A stretch of 64,000 nucleotides of DNA from Microbacterium sp. SLBN-146 (GCF_006715145.1 NZ_VFMR01000001.1:1240001-1304000); one strand, 5' to 3'; counted from the first letter of the stretch, positions 16,744-26,012 are shown. The notes: generated from the sequence alone by a model not told the origin. Program-made: numbers and translations.

Positions 16744-18521
16744 GCAGCATCCCCACCGGCTCCGAGGCTGCGCCGCCGCCCGAGCTCGTCCGATCGCATC
16801 TCAGCGACGGCGAATGGCATCGGCTTCACCCGTTGACGCCGTTCCTGCGCGGCGGATTCGCTCTCGTCGTCGTGGCGGGCATCGTCATCACGAATTTCCG
16901 TGACCGGCTGATCGAACTGTTCGTCCCCGAGCTGCGCGAGTACGCCGAGTACCCGGGTGATCCGCTCGACTGGGTGCTCGCGAACAACCTCATCCTCGTC
17001 GCGCTCCTCGCCGTCCTCGGAATCGTCCTCGTCCTCATCGGCGTCTTCTACATTTCGTGGCGCTTCCACACGTTCCGGATCACGGGCGACGATGTCGAGG
17101 TGCGAAGCGGCGTCCTGTTCCGCACGCATCGCCGCGCGCCCCTCGATCGCGTTCAAGGGGTCAACCTCACGCGGCCCATGGTCGCGCGACTCTTCGGCGC
17201 CGCGAAGCTCGAGGTCGTCGGCGCGGGAGCCGATGGGAACGTCAAGCTCGAGTACCTCTCGACAGGCAATGCCGAAGCCGTTCGGGCCGACATCCTGCGT
17301 CTCGCCTCGGGCGCCCAACTGGGCTCGGCGCAGGCGCAGGCGGAAGGCCCGCGCTCGCGGGTGTCGGCTGCGGCATCCGTCGTCTCTGCCGGGATCACGG
17401 GGATCATCGAAGGCGCCGAGGGTCCCGTCGCGGAGCCCGAGTCCGTCGTGCACATCCCGCTGGGCCGCCTCATCGGGTCTCGACTCCTCAGCGGTGCGAC
17501 GGTGGGGCTGCTCTTCGCGATCGGCGCCATCGTCGTCGGGTCGATCGTCGGCACCCCGTGGATCCTCTTCGGCATGGTGCCGGCCGTCCTCGGTTTCGGC
17601 GCGTACTGGGTCTCGAGCATCACGAAGTCGCTCCGCTATTCGATCGCGCCGACTTCGAGCGGAGTCCGCATCACTTTCGGACTCTTCACGACGACGACCG
17701 AGATCCTCCCGCCCGGCAGAATCCACGCCGTGGAGGTCTCGCAGTCCGTGCTCTGGCGCCGATTCGGATGGTGGACGATCACCGTCAACCGTTTGTCCGG
17801 TCGCAGCGCCACCGATCCCGACGCCGACCAGTTCGCCACGGTGCTCCCGGTCGGTACGCGCGCAGATGTGGAGCGAGTGCTGCGGCTCATGCTGCCCGGG
17901 ATGCCCGACGACCAATGGCCGGTCGTCTTCGAGCACGGCCTGCTCGGCCCCGCCGCTCATGATCCGTACACGAACACGCCGCAGCGCGCCCGGTGGCTGC
18001 GTCCGCTGTCGTGGCGTCGCAACGGCTTCGACCTCAGCGCGCACGCCCTGTTCGTGCGTCGTGGTTTCATCTGGCGCAAGCTCGGCATCTTCCCCCTCGC
18101 GCGACTTCAGAGCGTCGGGCTCACGCAGGGGCCCATCGATCGATCCCTCGGCGTCGCGAACCTTCATCCGCACACGATCACCGGCCCGGTCTCGGGGATC
18201 CTCGGCATCATCGATCGGGAAGCCGCACTCGCCGCCTTCGAACGAGTCGCGGCGAGCGTTGTCGCCGCGGTCGCCGGGGATCGGTCCCACCGCTGGGCGG
18301 AGACCACTGCGGATGCCGATACGGAGGAAGGTGCCGAAGAACCCGTCTCCGAGGCTGCGCCTGCCACGCACCGGACGGCTCCCGACGATCTGTCCGGCTC
18401 GAGCGCATCGCCGTTCTTGCTGCCACCGCCCCCCGTCGAGACGCCGTCCACCCCACCACCTTCTCCCCGGACTCTGCCCGACGGTGAGGTCGCGCCCGAG
18501 ACGCGGAGGGACCCGTCGTGA
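16740..18521 (+). CDS. PH domain-containing membrane protein (YdbT-like, multiple bPH2 domains)
   Basis: A 593-residue protein with three PH-like repeats. Each keeps a variant of the [RKL]-R-x-G-[FIVL]-x-x-x-x-x-x-x-P-L-x-R-[VIL]-Q-[SGA] signature: VRSGVLFRTHRRAPLDRVQ-like near 120, a diverged copy near 310-330 and RRGFIWRKLGIFPLARLQS near 435. Two pairs of membrane helices (about 38-60 and 80-105; 245-265 and 275-295) separate them. The C-terminal 90 residues are Pro/Ser/Ala-rich and probably disordered. GTG start with 4-bp overlap. In Bacillus amyloliquefaciens YdbS/YdbT-type proteins are linked to bacteriocin resistance; the role here is unknown. Confidence 0.87.
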   Translation: MSSIPTGSEAAPPPELVRSHLSDGEWHRLHPLTPFLRGGFALVVVAGIVITNFRDRLIELFVPELREYAEYPGDPLDWVLANNLILVALLAVLGIVLVLIGVFYISWRFHTFRITGDDVEVRSGVLFRTHRRAPLDRVQGVNLTRPMVARLFGAAKLEVVGAGADGNVKLEYLSTGNAEAVRADILRLASGAQLGSAQAQAEGPRSRVSAAASVVSAGITGIIEGAEGPVAEPESVVHIPLGRLIGSRLLSGATVGLLFAIGAIVVGSIVGTPWILFGMVPAVLGFGAYWVSSITKSLRYSIAPTSSGVRITFGLFTTTTEILPPGRIHAVEVSQSVLWRRFGWWTITVNRLSGRSATDPDADQFATVLPVGTRADVERVLRLMLPGMPDDQWPVVFEHGLLGPAAHDPYTNTPQRARWLRPLSWRRNGFDLSAHALFVRRGFIWRKLGIFPLARLQSVGLTQGPIDRSLGVANLHPHTITGPVSGILGIIDREAALAAFERVAASVVAAVAGDRSHRWAETTADADTEEGAEEPVSEAAPATHRTAPDDLSGSSASPFLLPPPPVETPSTPPPSPRTLPDGEVAPETRRDPS

Positions 18522-19237
18522 ACCGCGACGGACGACTCGGCGTCGGTGTCATCGGTGCCGGTCGTGTCGGCCCCGTCGTCGCGCTTGCACTCGCGGGCGC
18601 GGGCCACGCGATCGTCGGCATCACCCACGGCTCCGACGACGCCCGGATCGAGGCGCTTCTTCCGGGCGTCCCCCTTCTCGACGCCCTCGAAGTCGTCCGC
18701 CGCAGCGAACTCGTCGTGATCGCCGTGCCGCACGCGCAGCTCGCGGGGCTCGTCGCAGGACTCGCGGACATCGGCGCGTGGGCGCCGGGCCAGCTCGTGC
18801 TGCACACGGATCCGGCTGAAGGGGTCGGCGTCCTCGGGCCGGCCGTCTCGGGTGGAGCCATCCCCCTCGCAGTGCATCCCGCCATCGCCTTCACGGGCAC
18901 GTCGATAGACCTGCGGCGTCTTGCGGGGGCGTTCGCCGCGGTGACGGCGCCGACGCCGGTTCTGCCCATCGCGCAGGCGCTCGCGGTCGAGCTCGGATGT
19001 GAGCCCGTCGTGGTCGCCGAGGCCGATCGCGCGGCATACGCCGAGGCGATCGTCACCGCGACGACGTTCTCGCGATCGATCGTCGAGCAATCCACGCGCC
19101 TCCTCGCGGAGATCGGTGTCGAGAGCCCGGGGTCCTACCTGTCTGCGCTCGTGCACGCGACGATCGATGACGCGTTGACCTCTGCCGGGACGTTCCCGCC
19201 TGCGATCGAGTTGCCGACGGAGGAGGGCTCCGCGTGA
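18518..19237 (+). CDS. Rossmann-like / DUF2520 domain protein
   Basis: A 239-residue protein. The N-terminus has a Rossmann nucleotide-binding motif GVIGAGRVG and the C-terminal half is helical DUF2520, the organisation of ketopantoate-reductase-like proteins. The family is typically encoded next to panC in actinobacteria, and a pantothenate link has been suggested on that basis only. Here panC does not follow; a 114-bp gap and then lysS do. GTG start overlapping the previous stop by 4 bp. Confidence 0.85.
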   Translation: MNRDGRLGVGVIGAGRVGPVVALALAGAGHAIVGITHGSDDARIEALLPGVPLLDALEVVRRSELVVIAVPHAQLAGLVAGLADIGAWAPGQLVLHTDPAEGVGVLGPAVSGGAIPLAVHPAIAFTGTSIDLRRLAGAFAAVTAPTPVLPIAQALAVELGCEPVVVAEADRAAYAEAIVTATTFSRSIVEQSTRLLAEIGVESPGSYLSALVHATIDDALTSAGTFPPAIELPTEEGSA

Positions 19238-19351
19238 CCGCGGGATCACGGCATCCATCGTCCTGACCCATCGTCGTCGACCGCGGATCGGCCACGGCCC
19301 GGGTGGCGCGCGCCGATAGACTTGGGGGCGATTGTGCGAGGAGCCGACCCC

Positions 19352-20860
19352 ATGAGCGACACCCCCGAGACCGCCGAGGTCGATGACGTCTTCGAACAGA
19401 AGGCTGTCCGCCTGGCCAAGCGCGAGCGGCTCATCGAGGAGCGGTCGGACGCCGCGGGCGGAGCGTATCCCGTGTCGGTTCCCGTCACCGACACGATCCC
19501 CGATGTCCGCGCGCGCTTCGGTGAGCTCGAGGCAGGCGACGAGACCGGGGTCACCGTCGCGGTCGCGGGTCGCGTCGTCTTCAGCCGCAACACGGGCAAG
19601 CTCTGCTTCGCGACGCTTCAGGCAGGCGACGGCAGCCGCATCCAGGCCATGGTTTCTCTCGCCGCGGTGGGCGAGGAGTCGCTGCAGGCCTGGAAGGAGC
19701 TCGTCGACCTCGGCGATCACGTCTTCGTCGCGGGCGAGGTCATCTCGAGTCGCCGCGGCGAGCTGTCGATCATGGTCTCCGAGTGGCAGATCGCGGCGAA
19801 GGCGATCCTGCCGCTCCCGAACCTGTACACCGAGCTCAGCGAAGAGAGCCGGGTGCGCAGCCGCTACCTCGACCTCATCGCTCGTGATCGTGCGCGCGAG
19901 ACGGTCATCGCTCGGGCGAAGGTGAACGCGAGCCTGCGGGCCACGTTCGCCGGTCACGACTTCATCGAGGTCGAGACGCCCATGCTGCAGGTGCAGCACG
20001 GCGGGGCGTCGGCTCGGCCGTTCGTGACGCATTCGAACGCCTTCGACGCCGAGCTCTACTTGCGGATTGCGCCCGAGCTTTTCCTCAAGCGCGCCGTGGT
20101 GGGCGGCATCGATCGGGTGTTCGAGATCAACCGCAACTTCCGCAACGAGGGGGCGGACTCGACCCACAGCCCCGAGTTCGCGATGCTCGAGGCCTACCAG
20201 TCGTACAGCGACTACAACGGCATCGCCGACCTGACGCAGGAACTCGTGCAGAACGCGGCGCGCGCCGTGGCGGGGTCGACGACCGTCGTCTGGGCGGACG
20301 GCACGGAGTACGACCTCGGCGGCGAGTGGGAACGCCTCTCGATGTACGGTTCGCTCTCGGCGGCATCCGGGCGCGACATCACCCCGGAGACGACGCTCGA
20401 TGTGCTCGTGGCTTTCGCCGAGGAGTCCGGTGTCGAGGTTCCCGCCCACGCGACCCACGGAAAGCTCGTCGAAGAGCTGTGGGAGCACTTCGTCAAGCCC
20501 GGTCTCACCAAGCCGACCTTCGTGATGGACTTTCCCGTCGACACGAGTCCGCTCGTGCGCGAGCACCGCAGTGTTGCGGGCGTCGTCGAGAAGTGGGACC
20601 TGTACGTGCGAGGCTTCGAGTTGGCGACCGGTTATTCCGAGCTCGTCGACCCCGTCATCCAGCGAGAGAGATTCGTCGAGCAGGCGAAGCTCGCTGCACG
20701 CGGCGACGACGAGGCGATGCGCATCGATGAGGAGTTCCTCCGTGCGCTCGAGCACGGCATGCCCCCCACGGGCGGGATGGGCATGGGAATCGACCGACTT
20801 CTCATGGCGATCACCGGTCTCGGCATTCGCGAGACGATTCTCTTCCCCCTCGTGAAGTAG
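19352..20860 (+). CDS. lysS: Lysyl-tRNA synthetase, class II
   Basis: A 502-residue enzyme that charges tRNA-Lys. The N-terminal OB-fold anticodon-binding domain (about 50-160) is followed by the class II core: motif 1 region with the conserved PMLQVQHGGASARPF, motif 2 FEINRNFRNEG and motif 3 GMGMGIDRLLM. The ATG preceded by GAGGAG is chosen over an upstream frame extension of ten codons. No T-box or other leader structure is evident in the 114-bp gap before it. It ends 20 bp before the convergent DUF4192 gene. Confidence 0.97.
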   Translation: MSDTPETAEVDDVFEQKAVRLAKRERLIEERSDAAGGAYPVSVPVTDTIPDVRARFGELEAGDETGVTVAVAGRVVFSRNTGKLCFATLQAGDGSRIQAMVSLAAVGEESLQAWKELVDLGDHVFVAGEVISSRRGELSIMVSEWQIAAKAILPLPNLYTELSEESRVRSRYLDLIARDRARETVIARAKVNASLRATFAGHDFIEVETPMLQVQHGGASARPFVTHSNAFDAELYLRIAPELFLKRAVVGGIDRVFEINRNFRNEGADSTHSPEFAMLEAYQSYSDYNGIADLTQELVQNAARAVAGSTTVVWADGTEYDLGGEWERLSMYGSLSAASGRDITPETTLDVLVAFAEESGVEVPAHATHGKLVEELWEHFVKPGLTKPTFVMDFPVDTSPLVREHRSVAGVVEKWDLYVRGFELATGYSELVDPVIQRERFVEQAKLAARGDDEAMRIDEEFLRALEHGMPPTGGMGMGIDRLLMAITGLGIRETILFPLVK

Positions 20861-20880
20861 TCGGGAGCTTCTTCCGGCGT

Positions 20881-21963
20881 TCATGACCTCTGGAACGCCC
20901 AATCGGGAAGGTGGCCCGCCGAGACGAACGACATGACGATCTCGGCGAGCCCGTGCTCGGGCTCTTCTTCACACGCTCGCTCGGCGTACACCGCGGCGTG
21001 GGTGGACCTCCCGAGCGCCCATGCGATCCAGGCCGACGTGGCGAACGGGCCCGCTGCCTTGCCCTCGGGTGCAGCGGCAGCGATCCGTCGCACGATCTCC
21101 AGTGCGCGCAGGAGTCGACGAGGATCGGGCCGGCCACCCTCTCCCCACATGTTCATCGCGATATGGGGTGGATAGTCTTCGCCGTCCTCCCAGCGGAGTT
21201 GGGCATCGAGCGCCTCGTCGCCGGCGGAGAACCCGCGGCACCACTGGACCAGTGCGATGTCGCGGAGTGCCGGGCGTGCGAGGCACCATGTCAGCGTCGC
21301 CGCATCGAAGGGACTCAGGGCTTCGGCATTCCAATCGAGCACTCTCTCGAAGAGATCGGGAAGATCGTCGAGCGCGCACACCGCCGACAGTGCCCGCGGG
21401 TCGGTCGGACGCGCTGGATCGTCGGCCGGATCGTCGTCGGAAGCCCCGCAGACGACGCGAATGGCATCCTCGAGCGCGGTCAGGGCGTCGGCCAACGCCT
21501 CACGCTCGGTCGGGCCGATCAGCGGTAGTTCCGACCCCGACGCCTGATCGGCGTCGAGAGCATCCGGTGCTCGCTCGCCCGCGAGATGAGGGTGTCGCTC
21601 GTCATCGCCGAATCGGCCCCACATCGTCGGCGTGCTCCACAGCGTGTCGACGACCGCGAGGCCGCAGGCGTCGGAGCGGCTCTCCAACGCCGCGACGTAA
21701 CGGCCGTGCGTGTCGGCGTCTTCCGACCAGACGGTGATCGCGACGGCATCGACGTTCGAGACTCGGCATGCCATTCCGACGACCGTCGCGGCGAGGCGGT
21801 CGACGTCGGCAGCGGTTGCGGGCAGGTCGTAGCGCACGGCGCCGAGAGTGCGGCTGCCGGAGAACGGGACCATAACGAGGCTGTCCCGCGGGTGGAATCC
21901 CAGCAGATGCGGGACCAGGGCGAGGAACTCCGCCGCGTTCGCGGCCTTCACGGTTTTCGTCAT
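20881..21963 (-). CDS. DUF4192 family protein
   Basis: A 360-residue cytosolic protein matching the actinobacterial DUF4192 family: FLALVPHLLGFHPRDSLVMV near the N-terminus, a Rossmann-like first half and a helical second half with Trp-rich repeats (ALVQWCRGF, GPFATSAWIAWALGRSTHA). Function is unknown. The ATG encoding MTKTVKAAN is chosen because the family begins a few residues before this point; the frame continues upstream without coding character. It is divergent from the small membrane-protein gene. Confidence 0.85.
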   Translation of the reverse strand: MTKTVKAANAAEFLALVPHLLGFHPRDSLVMVPFSGSRTLGAVRYDLPATAADVDRLAATVVGMACRVSNVDAVAITVWSEDADTHGRYVAALESRSDACGLAVVDTLWSTPTMWGRFGDDERHPHLAGERAPDALDADQASGSELPLIGPTEREALADALTALEDAIRVVCGASDDDPADDPARPTDPRALSAVCALDDLPDLFERVLDWNAEALSPFDAATLTWCLARPALRDIALVQWCRGFSAGDEALDAQLRWEDGEDYPPHIAMNMWGEGGRPDPRRLLRALEIVRRIAAAAPEGKAAGPFATSAWIAWALGRSTHAAVYAERACEEEPEHGLAEIVMSFVSAGHLPDWAFQRS

Positions 21964-22078
21964 GGGAAGAGCGTGGCTCGCGGGATACGTCGGCGAGCGC
22001 CGCTCTGCGATACCGGTGGAATCTCGGGTGGGAGCCCCGCCCTGGGGAGGCGTCGATGCGGGCGGGTATCCTGGAGAC

Positions 22079-22288
22079 ATGGAGAGTTACTGGGTCGCGG
22101 TGCTGTGGTCGCTGCTTCCCACCGTCGTGGTGAGCCTTCTGTTCTTCTTCGTCCTGCGCAGCGTCGTCCGCGCCGACCGGAACGAGCGGAAGAAGTACGC
22201 GCGGATCGAGGCGCAGGAACGCGCGAAGCTCGGGCTTCCGCCCCGCTCCGACGACGGTCCCGCTGCACCGGCAGCGCCGCGTCCCTGA
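22079..22288 (+). CDS. Small single-span membrane protein
   Basis: A 69-residue protein: short N-terminus, one hydrophobic helix (about residues 5-26, rich in Val/Leu/Phe), then a basic, charged cytoplasmic part ERKKYARIEAQERAKLG and a Pro/Ala tail. CTGGAG precedes the ATG. It lies 44 bp upstream of the cardiolipin synthase gene and is probably cotranscribed with it. Small proteins of this type are common in Microbacteriaceae, but I know no function. Confidence 0.72.
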   Translation: MESYWVAVLWSLLPTVVVSLLFFFVLRSVVRADRNERKKYARIEAQERAKLGLPPRSDDGPAAPAAPRP

Positions 22289-22332
22289 CCCCCACTACGC
22301 TGGGCAGAACGCCGGGCAGAAGAGGGGGGACC

Positions 22333-23802
22333 ATGCAGCTGAGCATCACGTTCGACTGGACATGGCTCGTCATCGTCCTCTTCATCGTCGACCTTGCGGT
22401 GCGCGTGACAGCCGTCATCGTCGTGCCGCGCAATCGTCGTCCCACGGCTGCGATGGCCTGGCTCCTGGCGATCTACTTCATTCCCCTCGTCGGGGTGTTC
22501 CTCTTCCTCTTGATCGGAAACCCGCGTCTTCCGCGGAAGCGCCGCAAGAAGCAGGAGCAGATCAACCAATACATCAGTGAGACGAGCGAGAACCTCGACT
22601 TCGGAACGCTGCGTCCGCACGCACCGCAGTGGTTCACCTCGCTCGTGACGCTCAACCGCAACCTGGGCGCCATGCCCCTCGCGGGTGACAACGCAGCGCA
22701 CCTCATCTCGGATTATCAAGCGAGCCTCGACGCCATGGCCGATGAGATCCGCGCGGCGAAGCGTTACGTCCACGTCGAGTTCTACATCCTGCAGTCCGAC
22801 GCATCGACCGACAACTTCTTCCGCGCGCTCGAAGAGGTCTGCGCCCGCGGAGTCGTCGTGCGCGTGCTCCTCGACCACTGGGCGAACCGCGGAAAGCCGT
22901 TCTACAAGGCCACGACCCGGCGTCTCGACGCGATGGGGGCGCATTGGCGGCTCATGCTCCCCGTCCAGCCGTTCAAGCGCAAGTACCAGCGACCCGACCT
23001 CCGCAACCACCGGAAGCTCCTCGTCGTCGACGGGCTCGTCGCGTTCACGGGATCCCAGAACGTGACCGACTCGACCTACAACCTCCCGAAGAACATCCGG
23101 AGGGGCCTGCACTGGGTCGATCTGATGGCGCGGATCGAAGGCCCCGTCGTGGCATCCGTCAACGCCGTCTTCCTCAGCGACTGGTATAGCGAGACCGACG
23201 AAGTGCTCACCGACGAGATCGACCTGTTCGACGTGAAGTCGGGGCCGGGAGACCTGGACTGCCAGATCGTGCCGTCGGGCCCTGGGTTCGAGTTCCAGAA
23301 CAACCTCAAGCTGTTCGCGGGTCTTCTGTACGCCGCGCAACGCAAGATCATCATCGTCAGCCCCTACTTCGTGCCCGACGAGGCACTGCTGCTCGGCATC
23401 ACCACGGCGTGCCAGCGCGGCATCCACGTCGAGCTCTTCGTCTCCGAAGAGGGGGATCAGGCCCTCGTCTATCACGCGCAGCGCAGCTACTACGAAGCGC
23501 TCCTGCGGGCGGGCGTCAAGATCTGGATGTACCAGAGGCCGTACATCCTCCACTCCAAGTCGATGACGATCGACGACGAGGTCGCGATCATCGGGTCGAG
23601 CAACATGGACATGCGCTCGTTCGGTCTCAACCTCGAGATCTCGATGCTCGTGCGCGGCGAGGAGTTCGTGCGTCAGATGCGCGACGTCGAGCAGCAGTAC
23701 CGTCACCTCAGCCGCGAACTGACGCTCGACGAATGGCGGCAGCAACCCCTTCGATCGACTGTGCTCGATAACCTCGCTCGCCTCACCTCTGCGCTTCAGT
23801 AG
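22333..23802 (+). CDS. cls: Cardiolipin synthase
   Basis: A 489-residue phospholipase-D-superfamily membrane enzyme that makes cardiolipin from two phosphatidylglycerols. Two N-terminal membrane helices (about 8-30 and 38-60) precede two HKD motifs: HRKLLVVDG (His226) followed by GSQN, and HSKSMTIDD (His407) followed by GSSNMDMRSF. Both catalytic histidines are present. AGGGGGGACC precedes the ATG. The gene is followed by a 142-bp gap with no evident terminator. Confidence 0.95.
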   Translation: MQLSITFDWTWLVIVLFIVDLAVRVTAVIVVPRNRRPTAAMAWLLAIYFIPLVGVFLFLLIGNPRLPRKRRKKQEQINQYISETSENLDFGTLRPHAPQWFTSLVTLNRNLGAMPLAGDNAAHLISDYQASLDAMADEIRAAKRYVHVEFYILQSDASTDNFFRALEEVCARGVVVRVLLDHWANRGKPFYKATTRRLDAMGAHWRLMLPVQPFKRKYQRPDLRNHRKLLVVDGLVAFTGSQNVTDSTYNLPKNIRRGLHWVDLMARIEGPVVASVNAVFLSDWYSETDEVLTDEIDLFDVKSGPGDLDCQIVPSGPGFEFQNNLKLFAGLLYAAQRKIIIVSPYFVPDEALLLGITTACQRGIHVELFVSEEGDQALVYHAQRSYYEALLRAGVKIWMYQRPYILHSKSMTIDDEVAIIGSSNMDMRSFGLNLEISMLVRGEEFVRQMRDVEQQYRHLSRELTLDEWRQQPLRSTVLDNLARLTSALQ

Positions 23803-23944
23803 GTCCCGCGCCCGGTCTGTTCGCAGGCATTCGTGACGAGGGTGTTATCGAGTCCTCTGAGATTATCTGCGCGGGTGCGACACCATAGGGGGGACGGATG
23901 CCGCGGCATCCTGTTCTTGCTCTGCCACCGATCGAAGGCTCGCC

Positions 23945-24682
23945 ATGAACCGCTCCGCACGCACCGCACTTTCCGCTCTTGCCGTCGCACTGCTCGCCGC
24001 GGGAACGCTCGCCGGGTGCGCGACGGCGACCGATCGGGCCGGATCCGGAACGCCGAGCGACTCGTCGCAGCCGGACACCGAACTCGCGACCGACCTCGAG
24101 CTGGAGGCCGCGTGGCTCGATAGCGGCCGCATGATCGGGATCATCTCCCAGGGAAGCTCGACGTGTGTGCCGACCGCAGGTGACGTGTCGTTCGCGAACG
24201 GTGTCATCGAGGTCGAGTTCGTCGAGCCGGAGGCGGACACCCCGTGCACGCGCGACCTCGTGCCCCGCGTGACGCTCGTCGCGACGCCCGAGGGGGTCGA
24301 CCCGACGCAGGATGTCGAGATCCGCGTGACCGGCGACGGCTATGTCGGCGACACCGACCTGGACGGCGTCGCGGGCCTCGCGCTCGGCGGTGAGACCGAT
24401 TACCAGCCCTCGGCCGGATGGGCCGATGACGACGACATCGTCATCCTCACGTGGGGCTCTTCGAGCTGCGTGCCCGTCATCGAGTCCGTCGAGGCAACGT
24501 CGGCGACCGAGGCCACCGTGACGTTCGTCACTCCGCCCGCCGACCAGGTGTGCACGATGGACATGGCCCCTCGCGGCGTCGTGGCCCAGATCCCCGACCT
24601 CGACGACGACGGTGAGACCTTCGTGATCCTTCAGGGCGCCGAGTTCGACAACGTACGCGTTCCGATCATCGGCAACGACTGA
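23945..24682 (+). CDS. Lipoprotein with two tandem related domains
   Basis: A 245-residue exported lipoprotein. The lipobox LAGC ends at Cys25 after a basic, hydrophobic signal. The mature part is acidic and consists of two similar halves: both contain a G-S-S-x-C-V-P segment (SSTCVPTAGDV and SSCVPVIESV), then a strand with FVEPEAD or FVTPPAD, then CTRDLVPR or CTMDMAPR and a V-x-I-x-x-x-G ending. Each half thus keeps two cysteines likely to form a disulfide. No known family is recognised; a periplasmic-side (outer-face) binding role is a guess. It precedes the palindrome-rich accessory region. Confidence 0.78.
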   Translation: MNRSARTALSALAVALLAAGTLAGCATATDRAGSGTPSDSSQPDTELATDLELEAAWLDSGRMIGIISQGSSTCVPTAGDVSFANGVIEVEFVEPEADTPCTRDLVPRVTLVATPEGVDPTQDVEIRVTGDGYVGDTDLDGVAGLALGGETDYQPSAGWADDDDIVILTWGSSSCVPVIESVEATSATEATVTFVTPPADQVCTMDMAPRGVVAQIPDLDDDGETFVILQGAEFDNVRVPIIGND

Positions 24683-24688
24683 TCCCAC

Positions 24689-24718
24689 CGCGCGCGCCGC
24701 GCGACCGCGCCGCGCGCG
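24689..24718 (+). terminator. GC-only hairpin after the lipoprotein gene
   Basis: An almost uninterrupted run of CG dinucleotides folds into a 12-bp stem around GACC directly after the stop codon. There is no T-run, so termination is uncertain. Confidence 0.35.
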
Positions 24719-24725
24719 ACGCAGG

Positions 24726-24784
24726 TTCACTTGTCTTGAATGGCGGCCTTCGCGGTCGGCACGCAGCCTTTTGCGACAAGTGAA
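24726..24784 (+). repeat. Palindromic unit B1 (59 bp)
   Basis: Outer arms TTCACTTGTC/GACAAGTGAA, partly paired TTGAA against TTTGC, and an inner GGC/GCC pair. First of five units of identical length and orientation around the DUF559 gene. Confidence 0.85.
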
Positions 24785-24841
24785 CGGATGATGCCCGTGT
24801 ACGCGCGCCGAAAGGGTGCCCGTCGCCGGAGCCGCCCTCCG

Positions 24842-24900
24842 CTCACTTGTCTCGAACGGCGACTTCTCGGCGCACCACCTCGCCATTTGCGACAAGTGAG
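24842..24900 (+). repeat. Palindromic unit B2 (59 bp)
   Basis: Arms CTCACTTGTC/GACAAGTGAG with inner stem GGCGA/TCGCC. It lies 57 bp after B1 and about 100 bp before the DUF559 start codon. Apart from B1, B2 and the preceding hairpin, the 320-bp gap shows nothing else. Confidence 0.85.
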
Positions 24901-25002
24901 GCGCGTGAATCGGGGGGCACGCGCGCCTGTGGAGAGCGGAAGTTGTCCACCGATGCGGGCACCGGGCCACCGCAGGGGTCGGCAGGATGCCACCCTTCTC
25001 GG

Positions 25003-25980
25003 GTGAGGCCCCGACCACTTCCCGATGAGATCGTTGTTCCGTTCTCCGTGGCATCCGCTCGAGCCAATGCCCTCTCCCGGTCGCGGTTGCGCGCTTCGGA
25101 CTTGACGGCACCGTTCCACGGGATGCGCACCCACACCGGTCGATCGGGCGATGAGTGCGAGGCATCCGTGCTCCGGCGCGTCGGGGAGTACGCCGTTCGG
25201 ATGCCGTCGACGCAGTTCTTCTGCCTCGTGTCGGCCTGCGTCCTTTGGAATGCACCCCTCCCGCCGTCGGCCTTCTTCACCCTCGCGGACGACGGCACCT
25301 GGAAGGACCGTCCGCTCGATGTCGGGGTGACTCTGCCTGCTCGCGCTCCGCGTTGCGACGGCGTGCGGGGGCGGTCGGTGAATCCCGGGTGGGCTGACGT
25401 CGTCGAGCATCCGCTGTCGGGCCTTCCCTTGACGAGTCCTGCCTCGACGTGGGCGATGATGGGCCAGTTCCTCGCGGACGACGACCTCATCGCGCTGGGG
25501 GATGCCATGGTCCGCGAACCGATGCATCCGGATGACCCTCCCGCGCTCGCGAGTCTCGCGGCACTCGACACGGCGATCGCGGTAGGCCGGCGCCCCGGCA
25601 TCCCACGCCTCAGGGAGGCATTGCCCTTCATCCGGACGCGATCGCGCTCGCGCCAGGAGACTCGGCTGCGGCTCGCACTGACCCGCGATGCTCGTCTGCC
25701 CGAGCCGTCGCTCAACTGGCCTGTGTACATCGACGAGGTCGTGGTGGCGTTGATCGACGTGGCCTACCCGCGCGTGCGGGTGGGCTTCGAGTACGAGGGT
25801 GAGCAGCACCTGACGGATGCCGCGCAATGGGCGAAGGACATTCGTCGCTACGAGATGCTCGCCGATCTCGGCTGGCGGATCATCCGCGTCACGAAGTCCG
25901 ACCTCGATCTGGAGCGGACGGCCTTCATCCGGCGGGCGCGCGCCGCCGTCGCAGCATCCGTCCGCGCAGCCGACGCGTAG
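25003..25980 (+). CDS. DUF559 / very-short-patch-repair-like endonuclease-domain protein
   Basis: A 325-residue protein. The N-terminal 60 residues (PLPDEIVVPFSVASARA...LRASDLTAPFHGMR) resemble the helix-turn-helix start of AbiEi-like or DUF559 proteins. The C-terminal 90 residues form a VSR-like nuclease fold: DVAYPRVRVGFEYEGEQH contains the acidic D...ExE pattern, followed by KDIRRYEMLADLGWRIIRVT. The catalytic acidic residues therefore look intact. The middle is poorly conserved. GTG start chosen because the conserved N-terminus begins there; the open frame extends back through unit B2 without coding quality. Two B palindromes lie upstream and three downstream. Such proteins are multi-copy in Microbacteriaceae and their function is unproven. 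Confidence 0.78.
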   Translation: MRPRPLPDEIVVPFSVASARANALSRSRLRASDLTAPFHGMRTHTGRSGDECEASVLRRVGEYAVRMPSTQFFCLVSACVLWNAPLPPSAFFTLADDGTWKDRPLDVGVTLPARAPRCDGVRGRSVNPGWADVVEHPLSGLPLTSPASTWAMMGQFLADDDLIALGDAMVREPMHPDDPPALASLAALDTAIAVGRRPGIPRLREALPFIRTRSRSRQETRLRLALTRDARLPEPSLNWPVYIDEVVVALIDVAYPRVRVGFEYEGEQHLTDAAQWAKDIRRYEMLADLGWRIIRVTKSDLDLERTAFIRRARAAVAASVRAADA

Positions 25981-26012
25981 CTCCCAGGTCGCGCATCGGG
26001 CTGTGGCTCCCG

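Noticed and set aside
19238..19351. T-box or lysine riboswitch before lysS
   Set aside because: The 114-bp gap has no T-box sequence or lysine-riboswitch-like structure that I can see.
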